Shown: positions 1 through 9,509, counted from the first letter of the stretch. The stretch: DNA of 64,000 bases from an uncultured Aquimarina sp. (GCF_947492965.1 NZ_CANLOZ010000002.1:1-64000); one strand, 5' to 3'. The notes: a model not told the origin generated them from the sequence alone. Program-made: numbers and translations.

Positions 1-1
1 C

Positions 2-30
2 AAAAAACCCCTTGAAGCTAGCTTCAAGGG
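2..30 (-). terminator. Rho-independent terminator of fumC
   Basis: A 10-bp perfect stem (CCCTTGAAGC / GCTTCAAGGG, loop TA) lies about 60 bases past the fumC stop. On the minus strand it is followed by a run of six T. Confidence 0.8.
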
Positions 31-92
31 ATTAAATAAAATCTTGTAAAATTGTCAACCTATTTTAGGACGACTCATAATTAAACCTTATA

Positions 93-1490
93 CTATTTCA
101 TAGCACCTACCATATCTTCAGGTTTTACCCATTCATCAAATTCAGTTTCGGTAACATATCCTAAGGCAATAGCTTCTTGCTTTAGTGTAGTTCCGTTTTT
201 ATGAGCTGTATTGGCAATTTCTGCAGCTTTATAATATCCAATCTTGGTATTTAATGCTGTTACTAACATCAATGAATTATTTAATAACTCAGTAATTCTA
301 GCCTGATTAGGTTCAATGCCTTTTGCGCAATGTTCTTCAAAAGAAACGCAAGCATCTCCTATTAATTGAGCACTTTGTAACAAATTGGCAGCCATTACGG
401 GTTTAAACACATTAAGTTCAAAATGACCTTGCATTCCTCCAACATTAATAGCAACATCGTTACCCATTACTTGTGCACATACCATTGTTAATGCTTCACA
501 TTGTGTAGGGTTTACTTTTCCTGGCATAATAGAACTTCCTGGTTCATTAGCAGGAATAATTAGTTCTCCGATTCCACTTCTTGGTCCAGAAGCTAACATA
601 CGTATATCATTACCTATTTTATTAAGTGATACTGCAATTTGTTTTAGTGCACCATGAGTTTCTACAAAAGCGTCGTGAGCTGCAAGTGCTTCAAATTTAT
701 TTTCTGCAGTTACAAAAGGAAGACCAGTAAACTGAGCGATAAATTCAGATACTCTTTTTGCATATCCTTTAGGTGTATTTAAACCAGTACCAACAGCAGT
801 TCCTCCTAAAGCAATTTCGGCCAAATGAGGTAACGTATTTTCTAAAGCCTTAAGCCCGTGATCTAATTGAGAAACATATCCAGATAGTTCCTGACCAATA
901 GTAAGAGGAGTAGCATCCATAAAATGTGTTCTACCGATTTTTACTACATTTTTAAAAGCTTCTGATTTCTTTTTTAAAGTATCTCTAAGTTGGGTAATTC
1001 CAGGAATAGTAACTTCTAATATCTTTTTGTAAGCAGCAATATGCATTCCAGTAGGGAAGGTGTCATTAGATGATTGTGACTTGTTTACATCATCATTTGG
1101 TTGAATAGTTTTTTCTCCTTCTCCAATGGTTTTTCCAGCTATTTGATGCGCACGGTTAGCAATAACTTCATTTACATTCATGTTACTTTGTGTACCCGAA
1201 CCAGTTTGCCAAATTACTAATGGAAACTGATCATCATGCTTTCCTTCTAAAATTTCATCACATACCTGCGCAATAAGATCTCTTTTTTCTATAGGTAATA
1301 CTCCTAATTCACAGTTTGTAAATGCAGCCGCCTTTTTTAAATAGGCAAACCCATATACAATTTCTAATGGCATTGAACCTGGTGCTCCTATTCTAAAATT
1401 ATTTCTGGAACGTTCTGTTTGTGCTCCCCATAGTTTATCAGCAGGCACCTTTACTTCGCCCATCGTATCTTTCTCTATTCTATATTCCAT
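93..1490 (-). CDS. fumC: Class II fumarate hydratase
   Basis: Interconverts fumarate and L-malate in the TCA cycle in the cytosol. The 465-aa length is normal for the iron-independent class II enzyme. The superfamily signature [11 protein letters not shown] is present around residues 318-328, and the aspartase/fumarase-type N-terminal segment ([18 protein letters not shown]) is intact. A longer start at 1520 is open, but a TAnnTTTG promoter box sits at 1518-1525, so the ATG at 1490 is preferred; it also gives the usual N-terminus MEYRIEKD. The gene appears monocistronic, with its own terminator. Nothing is odd about it, and the close relative aspartase is less likely given the fumarase-like sequence throughout. 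Confidence 0.96.
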   Translation of the reverse strand: MEYRIEKDTMGEVKVPADKLWGAQTERSRNNFRIGAPGSMPLEIVYGFAYLKKAAAFTNCELGVLPIEKRDLIAQVCDEILEGKHDDQFPLVIWQTGSGTQSNMNVNEVIANRAHQIAGKTIGEGEKTIQPNDDVNKSQSSNDTFPTGMHIAAYKKILEVTIPGITQLRDTLKKKSEAFKNVVKIGRTHFMDATPLTIGQELSGYVSQLDHGLKALENTLPHLAEIALGGTAVGTGLNTPKGYAKRVSEFIAQFTGLPFVTAENKFEALAAHDAFVETHGALKQIAVSLNKIGNDIRMLASGPRSGIGELIIPANEPGSSIMPGKVNPTQCEALTMVCAQVMGNDVAINVGGMQGHFELNVFKPVMAANLLQSAQLIGDACVSFEEHCAKGIEPNQARITELLNNSLMLVTALNTKIGYYKAAEIANTAHKNGTTLKQEAIALGYVTETEFDEWVKPEDMVGAMK

Positions 1491-1517
1491 AGCTATGATG
1501 ATTTGTTTTTCGAACGG

Positions 1518-1525
1518 CAAATTTA
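1518..1525 (-). promoter_or_regulatory. -7 box of the fumC promoter
   Basis: On the minus strand this reads TAAATTTG, matching the Bacteroidota -7 consensus TAnnTTTG. It lies 28 bases before the ATG at 1490. No clear TTG -33 element is seen at the usual spacing. Confidence 0.5.
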
Positions 1526-1628
1526 AGAATTTGAATAGCTTTTTGGGAATAAAGATTGCCGAAATTGATCTAAAATTTTGATTTAAAAATAAATCATATT
1601 TATGTTATGAGATAAATATAAGAGTTAG

Positions 1629-1636
1629 TATCTTTG
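1629..1636 (+). promoter_or_regulatory. -7 box upstream of the small membrane peptide gene
   Basis: TATCTTTG matches TAnnTTTG and lies 26 bases before the ATG at 1663. The -33 element is not obvious. Confidence 0.45.
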
Positions 1637-1662
1637 GCAAAAATTGAAATTACATTACTATT

Positions 1663-1839
1663 ATGTTCGAATTTGATCAGTACCTTGGTTTTTTAGCATT
1701 CCTAACAATCCTAACCATCGGATTTTGGTTAATGATATTTTTATTAACATTTGTAGTTCCTTATTGGATTTTTGGAGCTACTATTGAAAACTTCAAATTA
1801 AAGCAGGAAGCAAAACGCAAGGTTAGAGGAGAAGCATAG
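1663..1839 (+). CDS. Small single-pass membrane protein, 58 aa
   Basis: A short gene with no function that I recognise. The first residues are acidic (MFEFDQYLGF). Residues about 9-40 form one long hydrophobic segment or a tight pair of segments, and the tail (from about residue 42) is charged and basic (KLKQEAKRKVRG). The topology suggests an inner-membrane peptide with a cytoplasmic basic tail. It has a promoter-like TATCTTTG box upstream and a strong hairpin terminator about 30 bases downstream, so it looks like an independent transcription unit, which argues for a real gene. It could be a subunit or regulator of another membrane complex; the neighbours give no clue. Confidence 0.65.
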   Translation: MFEFDQYLGFLAFLTILTIGFWLMIFLLTFVVPYWIFGATIENFKLKQEAKRKVRGEA

Positions 1840-1867
1840 GTATAAGAAAGTATTAGTTATATATAGT

Positions 1868-1899
1868 AAAAAAGGAAGATCAATCGATCTTCCTTTTTT
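1868..1899. terminator. Bidirectional terminator
   Basis: An 11-bp stem AAAGGAAGATC / GATCTTCCTTT with loop AATC is flanked by A and T runs, so it can end both the small membrane peptide gene (+) and the TonB-type receptor gene (-). Confidence 0.8.
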
Positions 1900-1939
1900 A
1901 TTTAGTGTCCATATCTAGTTGTTAAATAGGATGTTATTT

Positions 1940-4375
1940 TTAACCTTCGAATTCTTCATCACCACCACCAAAATTATTTCTTGAACGTTGTCTTTTCTTT
2001 TTCTGATTAAACCTGTAGGTGAATGATAACGTAAAGCTACGTTCTCTCCATTGAAATTCACTATCCGTAACAAAGGTTTCTGTTGTTGAAACACTTCTTC
2101 GTTTTCTACTATTAAAAAGATCACTTACATTAAAGGTTAATGAAGCTTTTTCTTTAAACAAATCTTTACTAAAAGCTAAGTTTACACTTAATAAACCTTC
2201 ACTTTTTGTTTGTGCATTTTCATTAGGACCTGCATAGAAAGCTGTAGTTTGCCAATCTATTTTGGCAGGTAACGTAATTTTATTGTTTAATCTTGCGAAC
2301 CAACTAAAGTTATCTGCATCAAAATTTTGACCATCAAAATCTCCTCTTATACTGTTTTGAAACGCATTGAAATTACCGTTGATTCTCCATTTTCTATTTG
2401 GGCTATAGGTCAACGTAAATTCAAAACCATAACGATCAGAGCTCGATAAATTAATGGGTCTTCGTCTAATCACTGATACTTCGGTACCATCTCCTATAAT
2501 TGCTGTATCTCCAGTATCTTCTGCAATAAATGTAAATATTTGGGTAGATCGATTATAATATATAGAAGAATTTAAAGTAAGTTTTCCAAGTCTATTGAGA
2601 TATCCGAGATCAAAAACATTAGAGTAACTTGGGTTTAAATCTGAATTTCCTTGAAATATGTTTGTGGCGCTAGATCTAGATGGAAAAGGATTGATAAATC
2701 TAGAACGAGGTCTTCTTATCCTTCTATTATAGCCAAGTGTTAAACTTTGCTTATCCGTTAATTTATATCCTAGATTGATCGTAGGGAAAATATCTGTATA
2801 TATCTTTTTATTGAGATCATTACTCGTTTTTTGATCTATCGTTATTCTAGTGCTTTCAACCCTTAATCCTAGAAGGTAAGATAATTTTCCTGTCTTACTT
2901 CCTAACTGAGTATAGGCTGCATTTACTTGTTCTTTAAATAAAAGATTGTTTGATAAATCGGTGTCTGTACTAATGTTTCCGTTGTCATCAAATTCTACTA
3001 AGAAATCGGTATCTAATTCATTAAAGTTTCCTCTATAACCGAGTTCAAATTGTGTTTTTTCTCCAATAGGAAGTACATAATCAGATTGTATCAAAATACG
3101 ATCTTGCTTCTCTAAAGTATTTACAAGTTCGACAGTAGAAATATTTTCTTGAGTAATTCTTGAATCTTCTATTTCTTCGCTATTCTCTATCTGAAAATCG
3201 AAAGTAAGCTTATGACCACTATCATTAAAATCTTTATTGTAGTTAATGGAGTACTGTTTTGTTTCGTCATCTTCAACTTCCGGGTCAAAACGAAGATTAC
3301 TACTTAAAATGTTACCATTTTCGTCTGGTTCTGTTATTAAATTGGTAGTATTACTTTCATTATCACTTGATCGGTAAAGAAAAGAGGTTGTAAGAGAAGA
3401 TGAATCATTAATATACCATTCTACTCCTACATTTGTATTTATTCCTTTTCTAATTCTGTCAAAATCTCTTTCTTCATTAAGAAAAGTATCGGGTTCATCT
3501 ATGTTCATGTCTCGATCAATATTGAAAAACCGTGTCTCCGATAGAGAATTACCAGGAACTTCACGATAATTATATCCTGAAGTAGTGAAAAAGTTTAGGT
3601 CTCCTGTACGATAATTGATATTTCCAGATACTCCAGCTTGTAATGGAAATCCAGTATTAACCGTAATAGCTCCGTTTAATCCTTGTAATTTACTTCTTCT
3701 TAAAATGATATTTAATATTCCGGCAGTTCCTTCGGCATCATATCGGGCGGATGGAGAGGTGATTACTTCAACTCTTTCAATCGATTCAGCTGGTAACTGA
3801 CGTAATGCATCCGTACTATTAAGTCCAACTAATCCAGAAGGTTTTCCATTTATTAATATTCTTACATTGTCATTTCCACGTAGTGCAACATTTCCTTCAA
3901 CATCAACAGAAACAGAAGGGACATTATCCAAAACATCACTTACGGTTCCACCACTAACAGTAAGATCTTTTCCTACGTTATAGATTTTTTTGTCAAGTTT
4001 TATTTCTACGGTTGTTTTCTCTGCAATAACAACAACGTCATCTAAAGATTCTGTATCCAATCCTAGGGATATAGTACCTAAGTTAGTATTTGTAAAAAGT
4101 TTTCGTTTTGTTAGTGTTACGGTTTTGAATGATATATATTCAATAGAAATATTATATATCGATGCGGGAACTTCGATATTAAAGTTTCCATTGGTTTCGG
4201 TAATTCCACCAGTAACGATTTTATTTTCTTTAGGATTTATAAAAGAAATAGTTGCATACTCTAAAGGATCATTTGTCTCTTTGTCAATTACTCTTCCTGT
4301 AACCTTTATTGTTTTTTGTTGTCCAAAAGATGCTAGTGTAATAAAAACTAGTACTAGCGAAATAATTTGTTTCAT
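1940..4375 (-). CDS. TonB-dependent receptor-type outer-membrane beta-barrel protein
   Basis: An 811-aa outer-membrane protein. It has a signal peptide (MKQIISLVLVFITLASFGQ), a carboxypeptidase-regulatory-like Ig domain (about 20-105; GRVIDKETNDPLEYATI), a plug domain (about 115-225, including the ring of NVRILINGKPSG and IERVEVITSPSARYDAEGTAGILNI), then a long barrel ending near RSFTLSFTYRFN. A polar, Gly/Asp/Glu-rich extension follows. It belongs to the barrel type common in Bacteroidota that is distinct from SusC and FecA. The substrate is unknown and no partner lipoprotein is adjacent. The ATG at 4375 is chosen because an upstream ATG at 4396 lies against the promoter box and would add residues before the signal peptide. 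Confidence 0.9.
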   Translation of the reverse strand: MKQIISLVLVFITLASFGQQKTIKVTGRVIDKETNDPLEYATISFINPKENKIVTGGITETNGNFNIEVPASIYNISIEYISFKTVTLTKRKLFTNTNLGTISLGLDTESLDDVVVIAEKTTVEIKLDKKIYNVGKDLTVSGGTVSDVLDNVPSVSVDVEGNVALRGNDNVRILINGKPSGLVGLNSTDALRQLPAESIERVEVITSPSARYDAEGTAGILNIILRRSKLQGLNGAITVNTGFPLQAGVSGNINYRTGDLNFFTTSGYNYREVPGNSLSETRFFNIDRDMNIDEPDTFLNEERDFDRIRKGINTNVGVEWYINDSSSLTTSFLYRSSDNESNTTNLITEPDENGNILSSNLRFDPEVEDDETKQYSINYNKDFNDSGHKLTFDFQIENSEEIEDSRITQENISTVELVNTLEKQDRILIQSDYVLPIGEKTQFELGYRGNFNELDTDFLVEFDDNGNISTDTDLSNNLLFKEQVNAAYTQLGSKTGKLSYLLGLRVESTRITIDQKTSNDLNKKIYTDIFPTINLGYKLTDKQSLTLGYNRRIRRPRSRFINPFPSRSSATNIFQGNSDLNPSYSNVFDLGYLNRLGKLTLNSSIYYNRSTQIFTFIAEDTGDTAIIGDGTEVSVIRRRPINLSSSDRYGFEFTLTYSPNRKWRINGNFNAFQNSIRGDFDGQNFDADNFSWFARLNNKITLPAKIDWQTTAFYAGPNENAQTKSEGLLSVNLAFSKDLFKEKASLTFNVSDLFNSRKRRSVSTTETFVTDSEFQWRERSFTLSFTYRFNQKKKRQRSRNNFGGGDEEFEG

Positions 4376-4393
4376 ATTTTTATGTTGGGTGAC

Positions 4394-4401
4394 CAAAAAT
4401 A
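4394..4401 (-). promoter_or_regulatory. -7 box of the TonB-type receptor gene
   Basis: Minus-strand TATTTTTG, 19 bases before the ATG at 4375, matches TAnnTTTG. Confidence 0.45.
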
Positions 4402-4582
4402 TACTTAGAGTAGTAGGATATCGGTTAAAGCACTGTTAAATAATATAAGGTATTTAAAACCAATAGTTTAATTATTGCTAACTGTTAAATAGAATTAACA
4501 AAAATGTAATAATTGTAAATTTTATTAGGATTTGAAAGAATTTAGTTACAATAATAATAGTGTAAAATCCGTTAGCGTTTTT

Positions 4583-4602
4583 TAGTTTTGCACATAATTT
4601 TG
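4583..4602 (+). promoter_or_regulatory. Two overlapping-range -7 boxes for the TraO-like operon
   Basis: TAGTTTTG (4583-4590) and TAATTTTG (4595-4602) both match TAnnTTTG and lie 47-66 bases before the ATG at 4649. Either could drive the two-gene operon that follows. Confidence 0.4.
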
Positions 4603-4648
4603 CGGAAAAAAGCTTAAAAAAATCTCACAAATAGATAAAATAGGGTTT

Positions 4649-5206
4649 ATGAAAAAACTTCTTACGAATAAGTCACTTCTCATATTAGTATTGATTATTA
4701 GCTCTTCAATTTCCATGTATGGGCAGAGTCATAAAACAGCACTATCAATAACCGGAGGTTATGTAGATGGTGGTTTTGGTGGTTTAGCAACCTTAGATTA
4801 TAAAGTAAATGAATTCGATTATTTGCAGTTTGGTCTTCAAGGGAATTTTACAAAATTAGAGGTCAATGATATAAAAGTACCTGTAAATCTTTATTCTTTT
4901 AATGCAGGTTTCTTTTTTGATGTTCTGCGAAATAACAAAAGAACATTTGCACTTTCCTTAGGAGCTGGTGGTACAGTAGGGAGCGAGGTTATCAATAGCG
5001 GAGATGAAACGCTTGAAAATGGTCAAACATTAAATATTGAACCAAGTCAAATTGTTTTTGGAGCTTATGCAGGTTTAGATGCAGATATCTTTTTAATACC
5101 TACAATAGCCATTAATATAAAAGCACAAGAAATATATCATTTCAATAGTGAAATTGGAGAATTGACTCCTTATTTTGGTATTGGAGTAAAACTGATATTA
5201 AAATAA
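4649..5206 (+). CDS. TraO-like outer-membrane beta-barrel protein
   Basis: A 185-aa exported protein with signal peptide (MKKLLTNKSLLILVLIISSS, cleavage near YGQ). From memory it matches the layout of the Bacteroides conjugative-transposon protein TraO: an N-terminal [LI]TGGYVDG block, a central IPV..YSFNAGFFF block, RTFALSLGAGG, and an ending of the form FGIGVKLIL. Alternating hydrophobic strands suggest a small barrel. Here it sits on the chromosome with no other tra genes except a TraQ-like partner 48 bases downstream, so the two are probably co-transcribed. Whether it serves a conjugation-type channel or has been reused is unknown. Confidence 0.7.
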   Translation: MKKLLTNKSLLILVLIISSSISMYGQSHKTALSITGGYVDGGFGGLATLDYKVNEFDYLQFGLQGNFTKLEVNDIKVPVNLYSFNAGFFFDVLRNNKRTFALSLGAGGTVGSEVINSGDETLENGQTLNIEPSQIVFGAYAGLDADIFLIPTIAINIKAQEIYHFNSEIGELTPYFGIGVKLILK

Positions 5207-5254
5207 CCCCTTTTATATTTTGATATCGAAATCTTAAAAACTTAAAAGAAATCA

Positions 5255-7894
5255 ATGAAAAAAACTTTTCAATACACAATAACTACATTAGTATTTATTT
5301 TTGTGCTTTTTGCTTGTAACAAGGAGATTACAGAAGATTTACTAGTTTTTTTTAAAGTAGAGTTCAACGAAACAACTTTTGACGCTTTTGTTAATACGGA
5401 AGAAGAAACAACATTTACTATTGTTGGTATCGATAATATAGCGGCAGGAGATTATCAGATAAAGTACGACGTAACAGAAGGTTCAGGTTCTTATTTCTTA
5501 AATGATACTGAAATTTCTGAAAATGAATTTGTTGATTTACCTGCTGGACCTGAATTTACCATAGAATATGTCGGAACCTTAGTTGGTGTAAATAAAGTTA
5601 CAGTAACATTAAGAGATGCACAGGAAAGAGAAGAAGAGTTTGTGTTGACTTATAATGTAAATGATACGGATTTTACGTTTGATGTAGCACCAAGTTCCGA
5701 AACAACTTATGTGAGTGGTGAAATTGATTTAGATTTATCCATAGCAGAAATTAGTAGTGCTACTTATGAAATTGCATATACTTTTATTTCACCTAGTGAT
5801 ATAACTACAGAGGGTGCAGGTACTATTAGTGTAGATGATACTGATCTAGAGCCTGACACATCAAGAGCGATTTCAGTTGGAGATTCTAGATGGCAATTTA
5901 CAGGAGTAGCTTTAGGAACAGTGGATGTTGAATTTACGGTTACTAGTAGTTTAGGAGTTTCTAAATCTCAATTGTTGAATATCGTGGTTGGTGAAACTCC
6001 GGATTTTACGTTTACAGCAACTTTAGTAGATAGTACGAATCCTATCTTTACAACCAATTCCGGTGCAGCAATTAATTTTAATATTACAGAAACCGCAGGA
6101 ACATCAAGCTATGTTATGAACTATAGTTCTTCTAATACTGGGAATCTGGTTTATAATGGAGAAACGTTCGAACCTGGTGATAATATTTCGATTCAGGTTG
6201 GAGAAAGTATAGGTACTTATGTAGGTACTTTAGAAGGGGAGCACATTTTGGATTTTCAGGTAGATAATTCAAATACCGTTACCGTATCAAGAGAAGCTTC
6301 TTTAACGTTAACCTATAGAGATCCTGATGGTACACCTCCTACAATAGAATTAGTTGGAGCTGCTGAAATTACTATTAATATCGGAGAAGCATTTGTAGAT
6401 CCTGGTGCAACAGCATCTGATGATATTGATGGTGATCTTACAGCTAATATTACAGTTGCAGGTTCAGTGGATGTAAATGTTCCAGGAACATATACTTTAG
6501 TGTATAGTGTTCAAGATTCTTCTGGGAATACCTCTACTGTTGATCGTATTGTAAATGTTATAGATAATATCGATCCTGTTATTACACTATTAGGAGATAA
6601 TCCGTTGACTGCTTTACAAGGAGAAACGTTTAATGATCCTGGGGCAACTGCTACGGATAATGTAGATGGTGATATTTCTTCACAAATTCAGGTAACAGGA
6701 ATGGTTAATACGAACGTAACTGGAGCATATGAACTAACTTATACTGTTAGCGATACTGCAGGTAATCAAGTATCAGCAACTAGAACAGTAAATGTAATTA
6801 GTGATAATCCACCAGTGATTACTCTAGTAGGAAGTAATCCTTTAGAGGTTAGTTTTGGTGCTACTTTTCTCGATCCTGGAGCTACAGCTACAGATGATTT
6901 AGATGGAGATTTAACTGATCAGATACAAGTAAGTGGAGCAGTAGATGTAACTATACTTGGTTCTTATACACTTGTGTATAGCGTTACCGACTCGTCTGGA
7001 AATAATGTAGAAGTGACAAGAACAGTAAACGTTATTGATAATACAAGTCCTGTTATTACTTTAGAAGGAGCTAATCCTTTTATTGTGAATGTAGGGAATA
7101 CTTTTACCGATCCTGGTGCTAATGCTAACGATAATGTTGATGGTAATATAACAGCGAACATAACGGTATCAGGAAGTGTAGATGTGAATACACCAGGAGA
7201 TTATGTATTAACGTACAGCGTCACAGATTCATCGAATAATACAGCAACAATTACTAGAACAGTAAGAGTTATAGATAATGTAGCTCCAGTAATTACCCTA
7301 GTTGGAGCTTCAACGATAACTGTACAACAAGGAGGAAGTTTTACAGATCCTGGAGCAACTGCATCGGATAATGTAGATGGTAATATTACAGCATCTATTC
7401 AGACAACTGGTAATGTAAATGTTAATTTACCTGGATCATATACCATACGATATAACGTCCAAGATGCTGCGGGTAATAGTGCTACAGAAGTTACACGTAC
7501 TGTAATTGTAGAATCTAATATCAATTTTAATATATCTACCGGAGTTCTTACGGCACCTTCTGGAGCTGCAGTAGAATTGACAATGGTATCCGGTGGTGAT
7601 AGCAGTGGTACAGCAAATATTAGAGCTACTAGTTCTGGTGGTGCAAACCTTGGAATAGCAATTACTTGTTGGGGCTTAGGTCCTGGAGAACAATGTTTGG
7701 ATGCAGATGGTGACGGTGAAGATGATACGAGTAATTTTACTTTTACAATGCCATCTGATGGAATAGCTAATTTTACGGGATCTCATGATCCAGATATAAG
7801 TTCTTCTGGTAGTGGTACTAGTTTTACAATAAGGGTGAATGGTAATTCGATATTTAGTGGTAATATGAGTTCCGGAAATGGTATTCCTCAATAA
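5255..7894 (+). CDS. Lipoprotein: TraQ-like domains fused to five Ig-like (DUF5011-type) repeats
   Basis: An 879-aa predicted surface lipoprotein with lipobox FVLFAC (Cys21). Residues about 30-140 resemble TraQ (DUF3872) of Bacteroides conjugative elements: an YQIKYDVTEGSGSYFLND strand pattern and a late VTLRDAQ segment. Two further diverged copies follow (about 141-247 and 248-355). Five tandem ~79-aa Ig-like repeats start at residues 360, 441, 519, 599 and 678, each with a P-x-I-x-L-x-G start, DPGATA and D-[NDL]-DG-[DN]-[IL]-T motifs, and a TRTVNVI-type end. A C-terminal domain (about 755-879) contains a Cys pair (CWGLGPGEQC) and a DADGDGEDD acidic stretch. It forms a two-gene operon with the TraO-like gene. 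The role is probably surface adhesion or an outer-membrane complex; that is inference. Confidence 0.75.
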   Translation: MKKTFQYTITTLVFIFVLFACNKEITEDLLVFFKVEFNETTFDAFVNTEEETTFTIVGIDNIAAGDYQIKYDVTEGSGSYFLNDTEISENEFVDLPAGPEFTIEYVGTLVGVNKVTVTLRDAQEREEEFVLTYNVNDTDFTFDVAPSSETTYVSGEIDLDLSIAEISSATYEIAYTFISPSDITTEGAGTISVDDTDLEPDTSRAISVGDSRWQFTGVALGTVDVEFTVTSSLGVSKSQLLNIVVGETPDFTFTATLVDSTNPIFTTNSGAAINFNITETAGTSSYVMNYSSSNTGNLVYNGETFEPGDNISIQVGESIGTYVGTLEGEHILDFQVDNSNTVTVSREASLTLTYRDPDGTPPTIELVGAAEITINIGEAFVDPGATASDDIDGDLTANITVAGSVDVNVPGTYTLVYSVQDSSGNTSTVDRIVNVIDNIDPVITLLGDNPLTALQGETFNDPGATATDNVDGDISSQIQVTGMVNTNVTGAYELTYTVSDTAGNQVSATRTVNVISDNPPVITLVGSNPLEVSFGATFLDPGATATDDLDGDLTDQIQVSGAVDVTILGSYTLVYSVTDSSGNNVEVTRTVNVIDNTSPVITLEGANPFIVNVGNTFTDPGANANDNVDGNITANITVSGSVDVNTPGDYVLTYSVTDSSNNTATITRTVRVIDNVAPVITLVGASTITVQQGGSFTDPGATASDNVDGNITASIQTTGNVNVNLPGSYTIRYNVQDAAGNSATEVTRTVIVESNINFNISTGVLTAPSGAAVELTMVSGGDSSGTANIRATSSGGANLGIAITCWGLGPGEQCLDADGDGEDDTSNFTFTMPSDGIANFTGSHDPDISSSGSGTSFTIRVNGNSIFSGNMSSGNGIPQ
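6332..7520 (+). repeat. Five tandem ~237-bp coding repeats (Ig-like domains)
   Basis: Units begin near 6332, 6575, 6809, 7049 and 7286. They are similar at the protein level but diverged at the DNA level, so they are old domain duplications and not recent slippage. Confidence 0.85.
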
Positions 7895-7913
7895 AGTAGA
7901 ATTGAAAAGAGAT

Positions 7914-7950
7914 AAAAAAAACCTCGGAATTTAGTTTCGAGGTTTTTTTT
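7914..7950. terminator. Bidirectional terminator
   Basis: AAAAAAACCTCG pairs with CGAGGTTTTTTT around an 11-base loop. It serves the TraQ-Ig gene (+) and arsC (-), which converge here. Confidence 0.8.
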
Positions 7951-7951
7951 A

Positions 7952-8293
7952 TTATAGAATATCTAATACTTTTTCAGGTGGTCTTCCAATAATCGCCTTA
8001 TTGTTTTTAATGACAATAGGTCTTTCAATTAATTTAGGATGACTTACCATAATTCGTATTAGTTCGTCATCTTTGATCTCTTTTCCCTTAAATTCTTGCT
8101 TCCATATAGCTTCATTAGTTCTTACTAGTTCTATTGGTTTTATATCTAATAAGTTAATGATATCCTTAAGCTTATTTTCAGTTAGAGGAGTATCCAGGTA
8201 TTTTATAATTTCTAAATCCTCTTTTTTATCTTCAAGAATTGCTATGCACTGTCTTGATTTACTGCATCTTGGATTGTGATATATTGTTGTCAT
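7952..8293 (-). CDS. arsC: Arsenate reductase, glutaredoxin-type (ArsC/Spx family)
   Basis: A 113-aa cytosolic thioredoxin-fold protein that reduces arsenate with glutathione- or glutaredoxin-type partners. The N-terminal motif HNPRCSKSR puts the catalytic cysteine at residue 10. The ERPIV segment and the GRPPE segment near the C-terminus are the usual arsenate-binding region. It starts 9 bases after the prfB stop, so the two are probably co-transcribed. There is no arsB, acr3 or arsR next to it, so a general redox role is possible instead of arsenic detoxification. Confidence 0.88.
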   Translation of the reverse strand: MTTIYHNPRCSKSRQCIAILEDKKEDLEIIKYLDTPLTENKLKDIINLLDIKPIELVRTNEAIWKQEFKGKEIKDDELIRIMVSHPKLIERPIVIKNNKAIIGRPPEKVLDIL

Positions 8294-8302
8294 AATTATT
8301 GT

Positions 8303-9401
8303 TTAGTCTTCATTTTTTTGTCCCATCATCATAAGGTATGCTTTCAGAAAAGCGTCAATATTTCCATCCATGACTGCATCTACATTACCAGTTTCTTCAG
8401 CTGTTCTTACGTCTTTTACTAATTTGTAAGGATGCATTACATAATTACGTATTTGGGATCCCCATTCAATTTTCATCTTAGAAGCTTCAATCTCGTCTCG
8501 TTGAGCTTGTCTTTTCTTAAGTTCCAGTTCAAAAAGTTGAGATTTTAGCATTTGTAATGCTTTTTCTCTATTATCATGTTGGGATCTGGAATCGGAACAA
8601 GATATTTGAATTCCCGTAGGGAAATGCGTAAGCTGAACTTTAGTTTCTACTTTATTTACATTTTGTCCACCAGCTCCACTGGACCTAGATGTAATGATTT
8701 CATAGTCTGAAGAATTAATATCTATTTCAATACTGTCGTCCGCCAAAGGGTAAACATATATTGAAGCAAATGAAGTATGTCTTTTTGCATTGCTGTCAAA
8801 TGGAGAAATACGCACTAAACGATGAACACCATTTTCTCCTTTTAACCAACCAAAAGCATATTCCCCTTCGATTTCTAAAGTCACTGTTTTAATACCTGCA
8901 ACATCACCTTCCTGGTAGTTCAGCTCTTTTACCTTAAAGCCTTGTTTCTCTGCCCACATTAGGTACATACGCATTAGCATACTTGCCCAGTCACAACTTT
9001 CGGTTCCACCAGCACCTGCTGTAATCTGAAGAACAGCGCTCATACTATCACCTTCATCACTAAGCATATTCTTAAATTCAAGATTTTCGATTAAATCAAG
9101 TGCTTTTTGATGATTTGTATTTACTTCTTCTTCAGTGGCATCTCCTTCTTTATAAAACTCAAATAGGATTTCGAGATCATCAATAAGGCTTACACCTTTT
9201 TCATACTCAGAAACCCATTTTTTTTCAGAGTTTAAAGCCCTCATTATTTTTTCCGCTTCTTGGGCATCGTCCCAAAAATCTGGAGCATACGTTTTTTCTT
9301 CTTCGTTAGCGATTTGGATTAGTTTGGCATCAATGTCAAAGATACCTCCTTAACGCAACCAGGCGCTCTCTAAGATCTTGTAAAGTCTCAGTATTGATCA
9401 T
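8303..9401 (-). CDS. prfB: Peptide chain release factor 2, with programmed +1 frameshift
   Basis: Releases finished proteins at UGA and UAA. Reading from the ATG at 9401 gives 21 codons ending TAT CTT, then an in-frame TGA (9338-9336). The context is the classic autoregulatory site AGGAGG-TAT-CTT-TGA-C: an internal Shine-Dalgarno sequence just before CTT TGA. A +1 shift that skips the T at 9338 joins frame two (DIDAKLIQ...) and gives a 365-aa protein of normal length. The SPF codon-recognition motif is present, and the GGQ catalytic motif is at residues 244-246. arsC follows in the same direction. The gene is intact, not broken; synthesis should rise when RF2 is scarce. Confidence 0.96.
9335..9350 (-). 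promoter_or_regulatory. prfB programmed frameshift site
   Basis: Minus strand AGGAGGTATCTTTGAC: SD-like AGGAGG at 9350-9345, slippery CTT at 9341-9339, and stop TGA at 9338-9336 followed by C. Confidence 0.95.
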
Positions 9402-9419
9402 ATTTTGATTATTTTTTGA

Positions 9420-9427
9420 CAAAAATA
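9420..9427 (-). promoter_or_regulatory. -7 box of the prfB promoter
   Basis: Minus-strand TATTTTTG, 19 bases before the prfB ATG. Confidence 0.4.
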
Positions 9428-9450
9428 GGATTTAACAATTCAGTAGGAAA

Positions 9451-9458
9451 TAATTTTG
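9451..9458 (+). promoter_or_regulatory. -7 box of the metalloprotease gene
   Basis: TAATTTTG matches TAnnTTTG, 51 bases before the ATG at 9510. Confidence 0.4.
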
Positions 9459-9509
9459 CTATTATTTTATAGTTTTAATTCTTTTGTAATTCACATTAAT
9501 CATTTTTAA

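Noticed and set aside
3990..4439. 149-codon plus-strand frame
   Set aside because: It lies antisense to the well-supported TonB-type receptor and lacks protein-like features.
6332..7520. Tandem repeats as a CRISPR or DNA satellite
   Set aside because: The units are ~237 bp, in frame, and diverged at DNA level; they are Ig-like protein domains.
4649..7894. TraO/TraQ-like genes as evidence for an integrated conjugative element
   Set aside because: No integrase, relaxase, other tra genes or att repeats are seen in the window.
7952..8293. arsC as part of an arsenic-resistance operon
   Set aside because: No arsR, arsB or acr3 nearby; its partner is prfB.
9244..9401. In-frame TGA in prfB as sign of a pseudogene
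   Set aside because: The stop lies in the canonical frameshift context and the +1 frame restores normal length.
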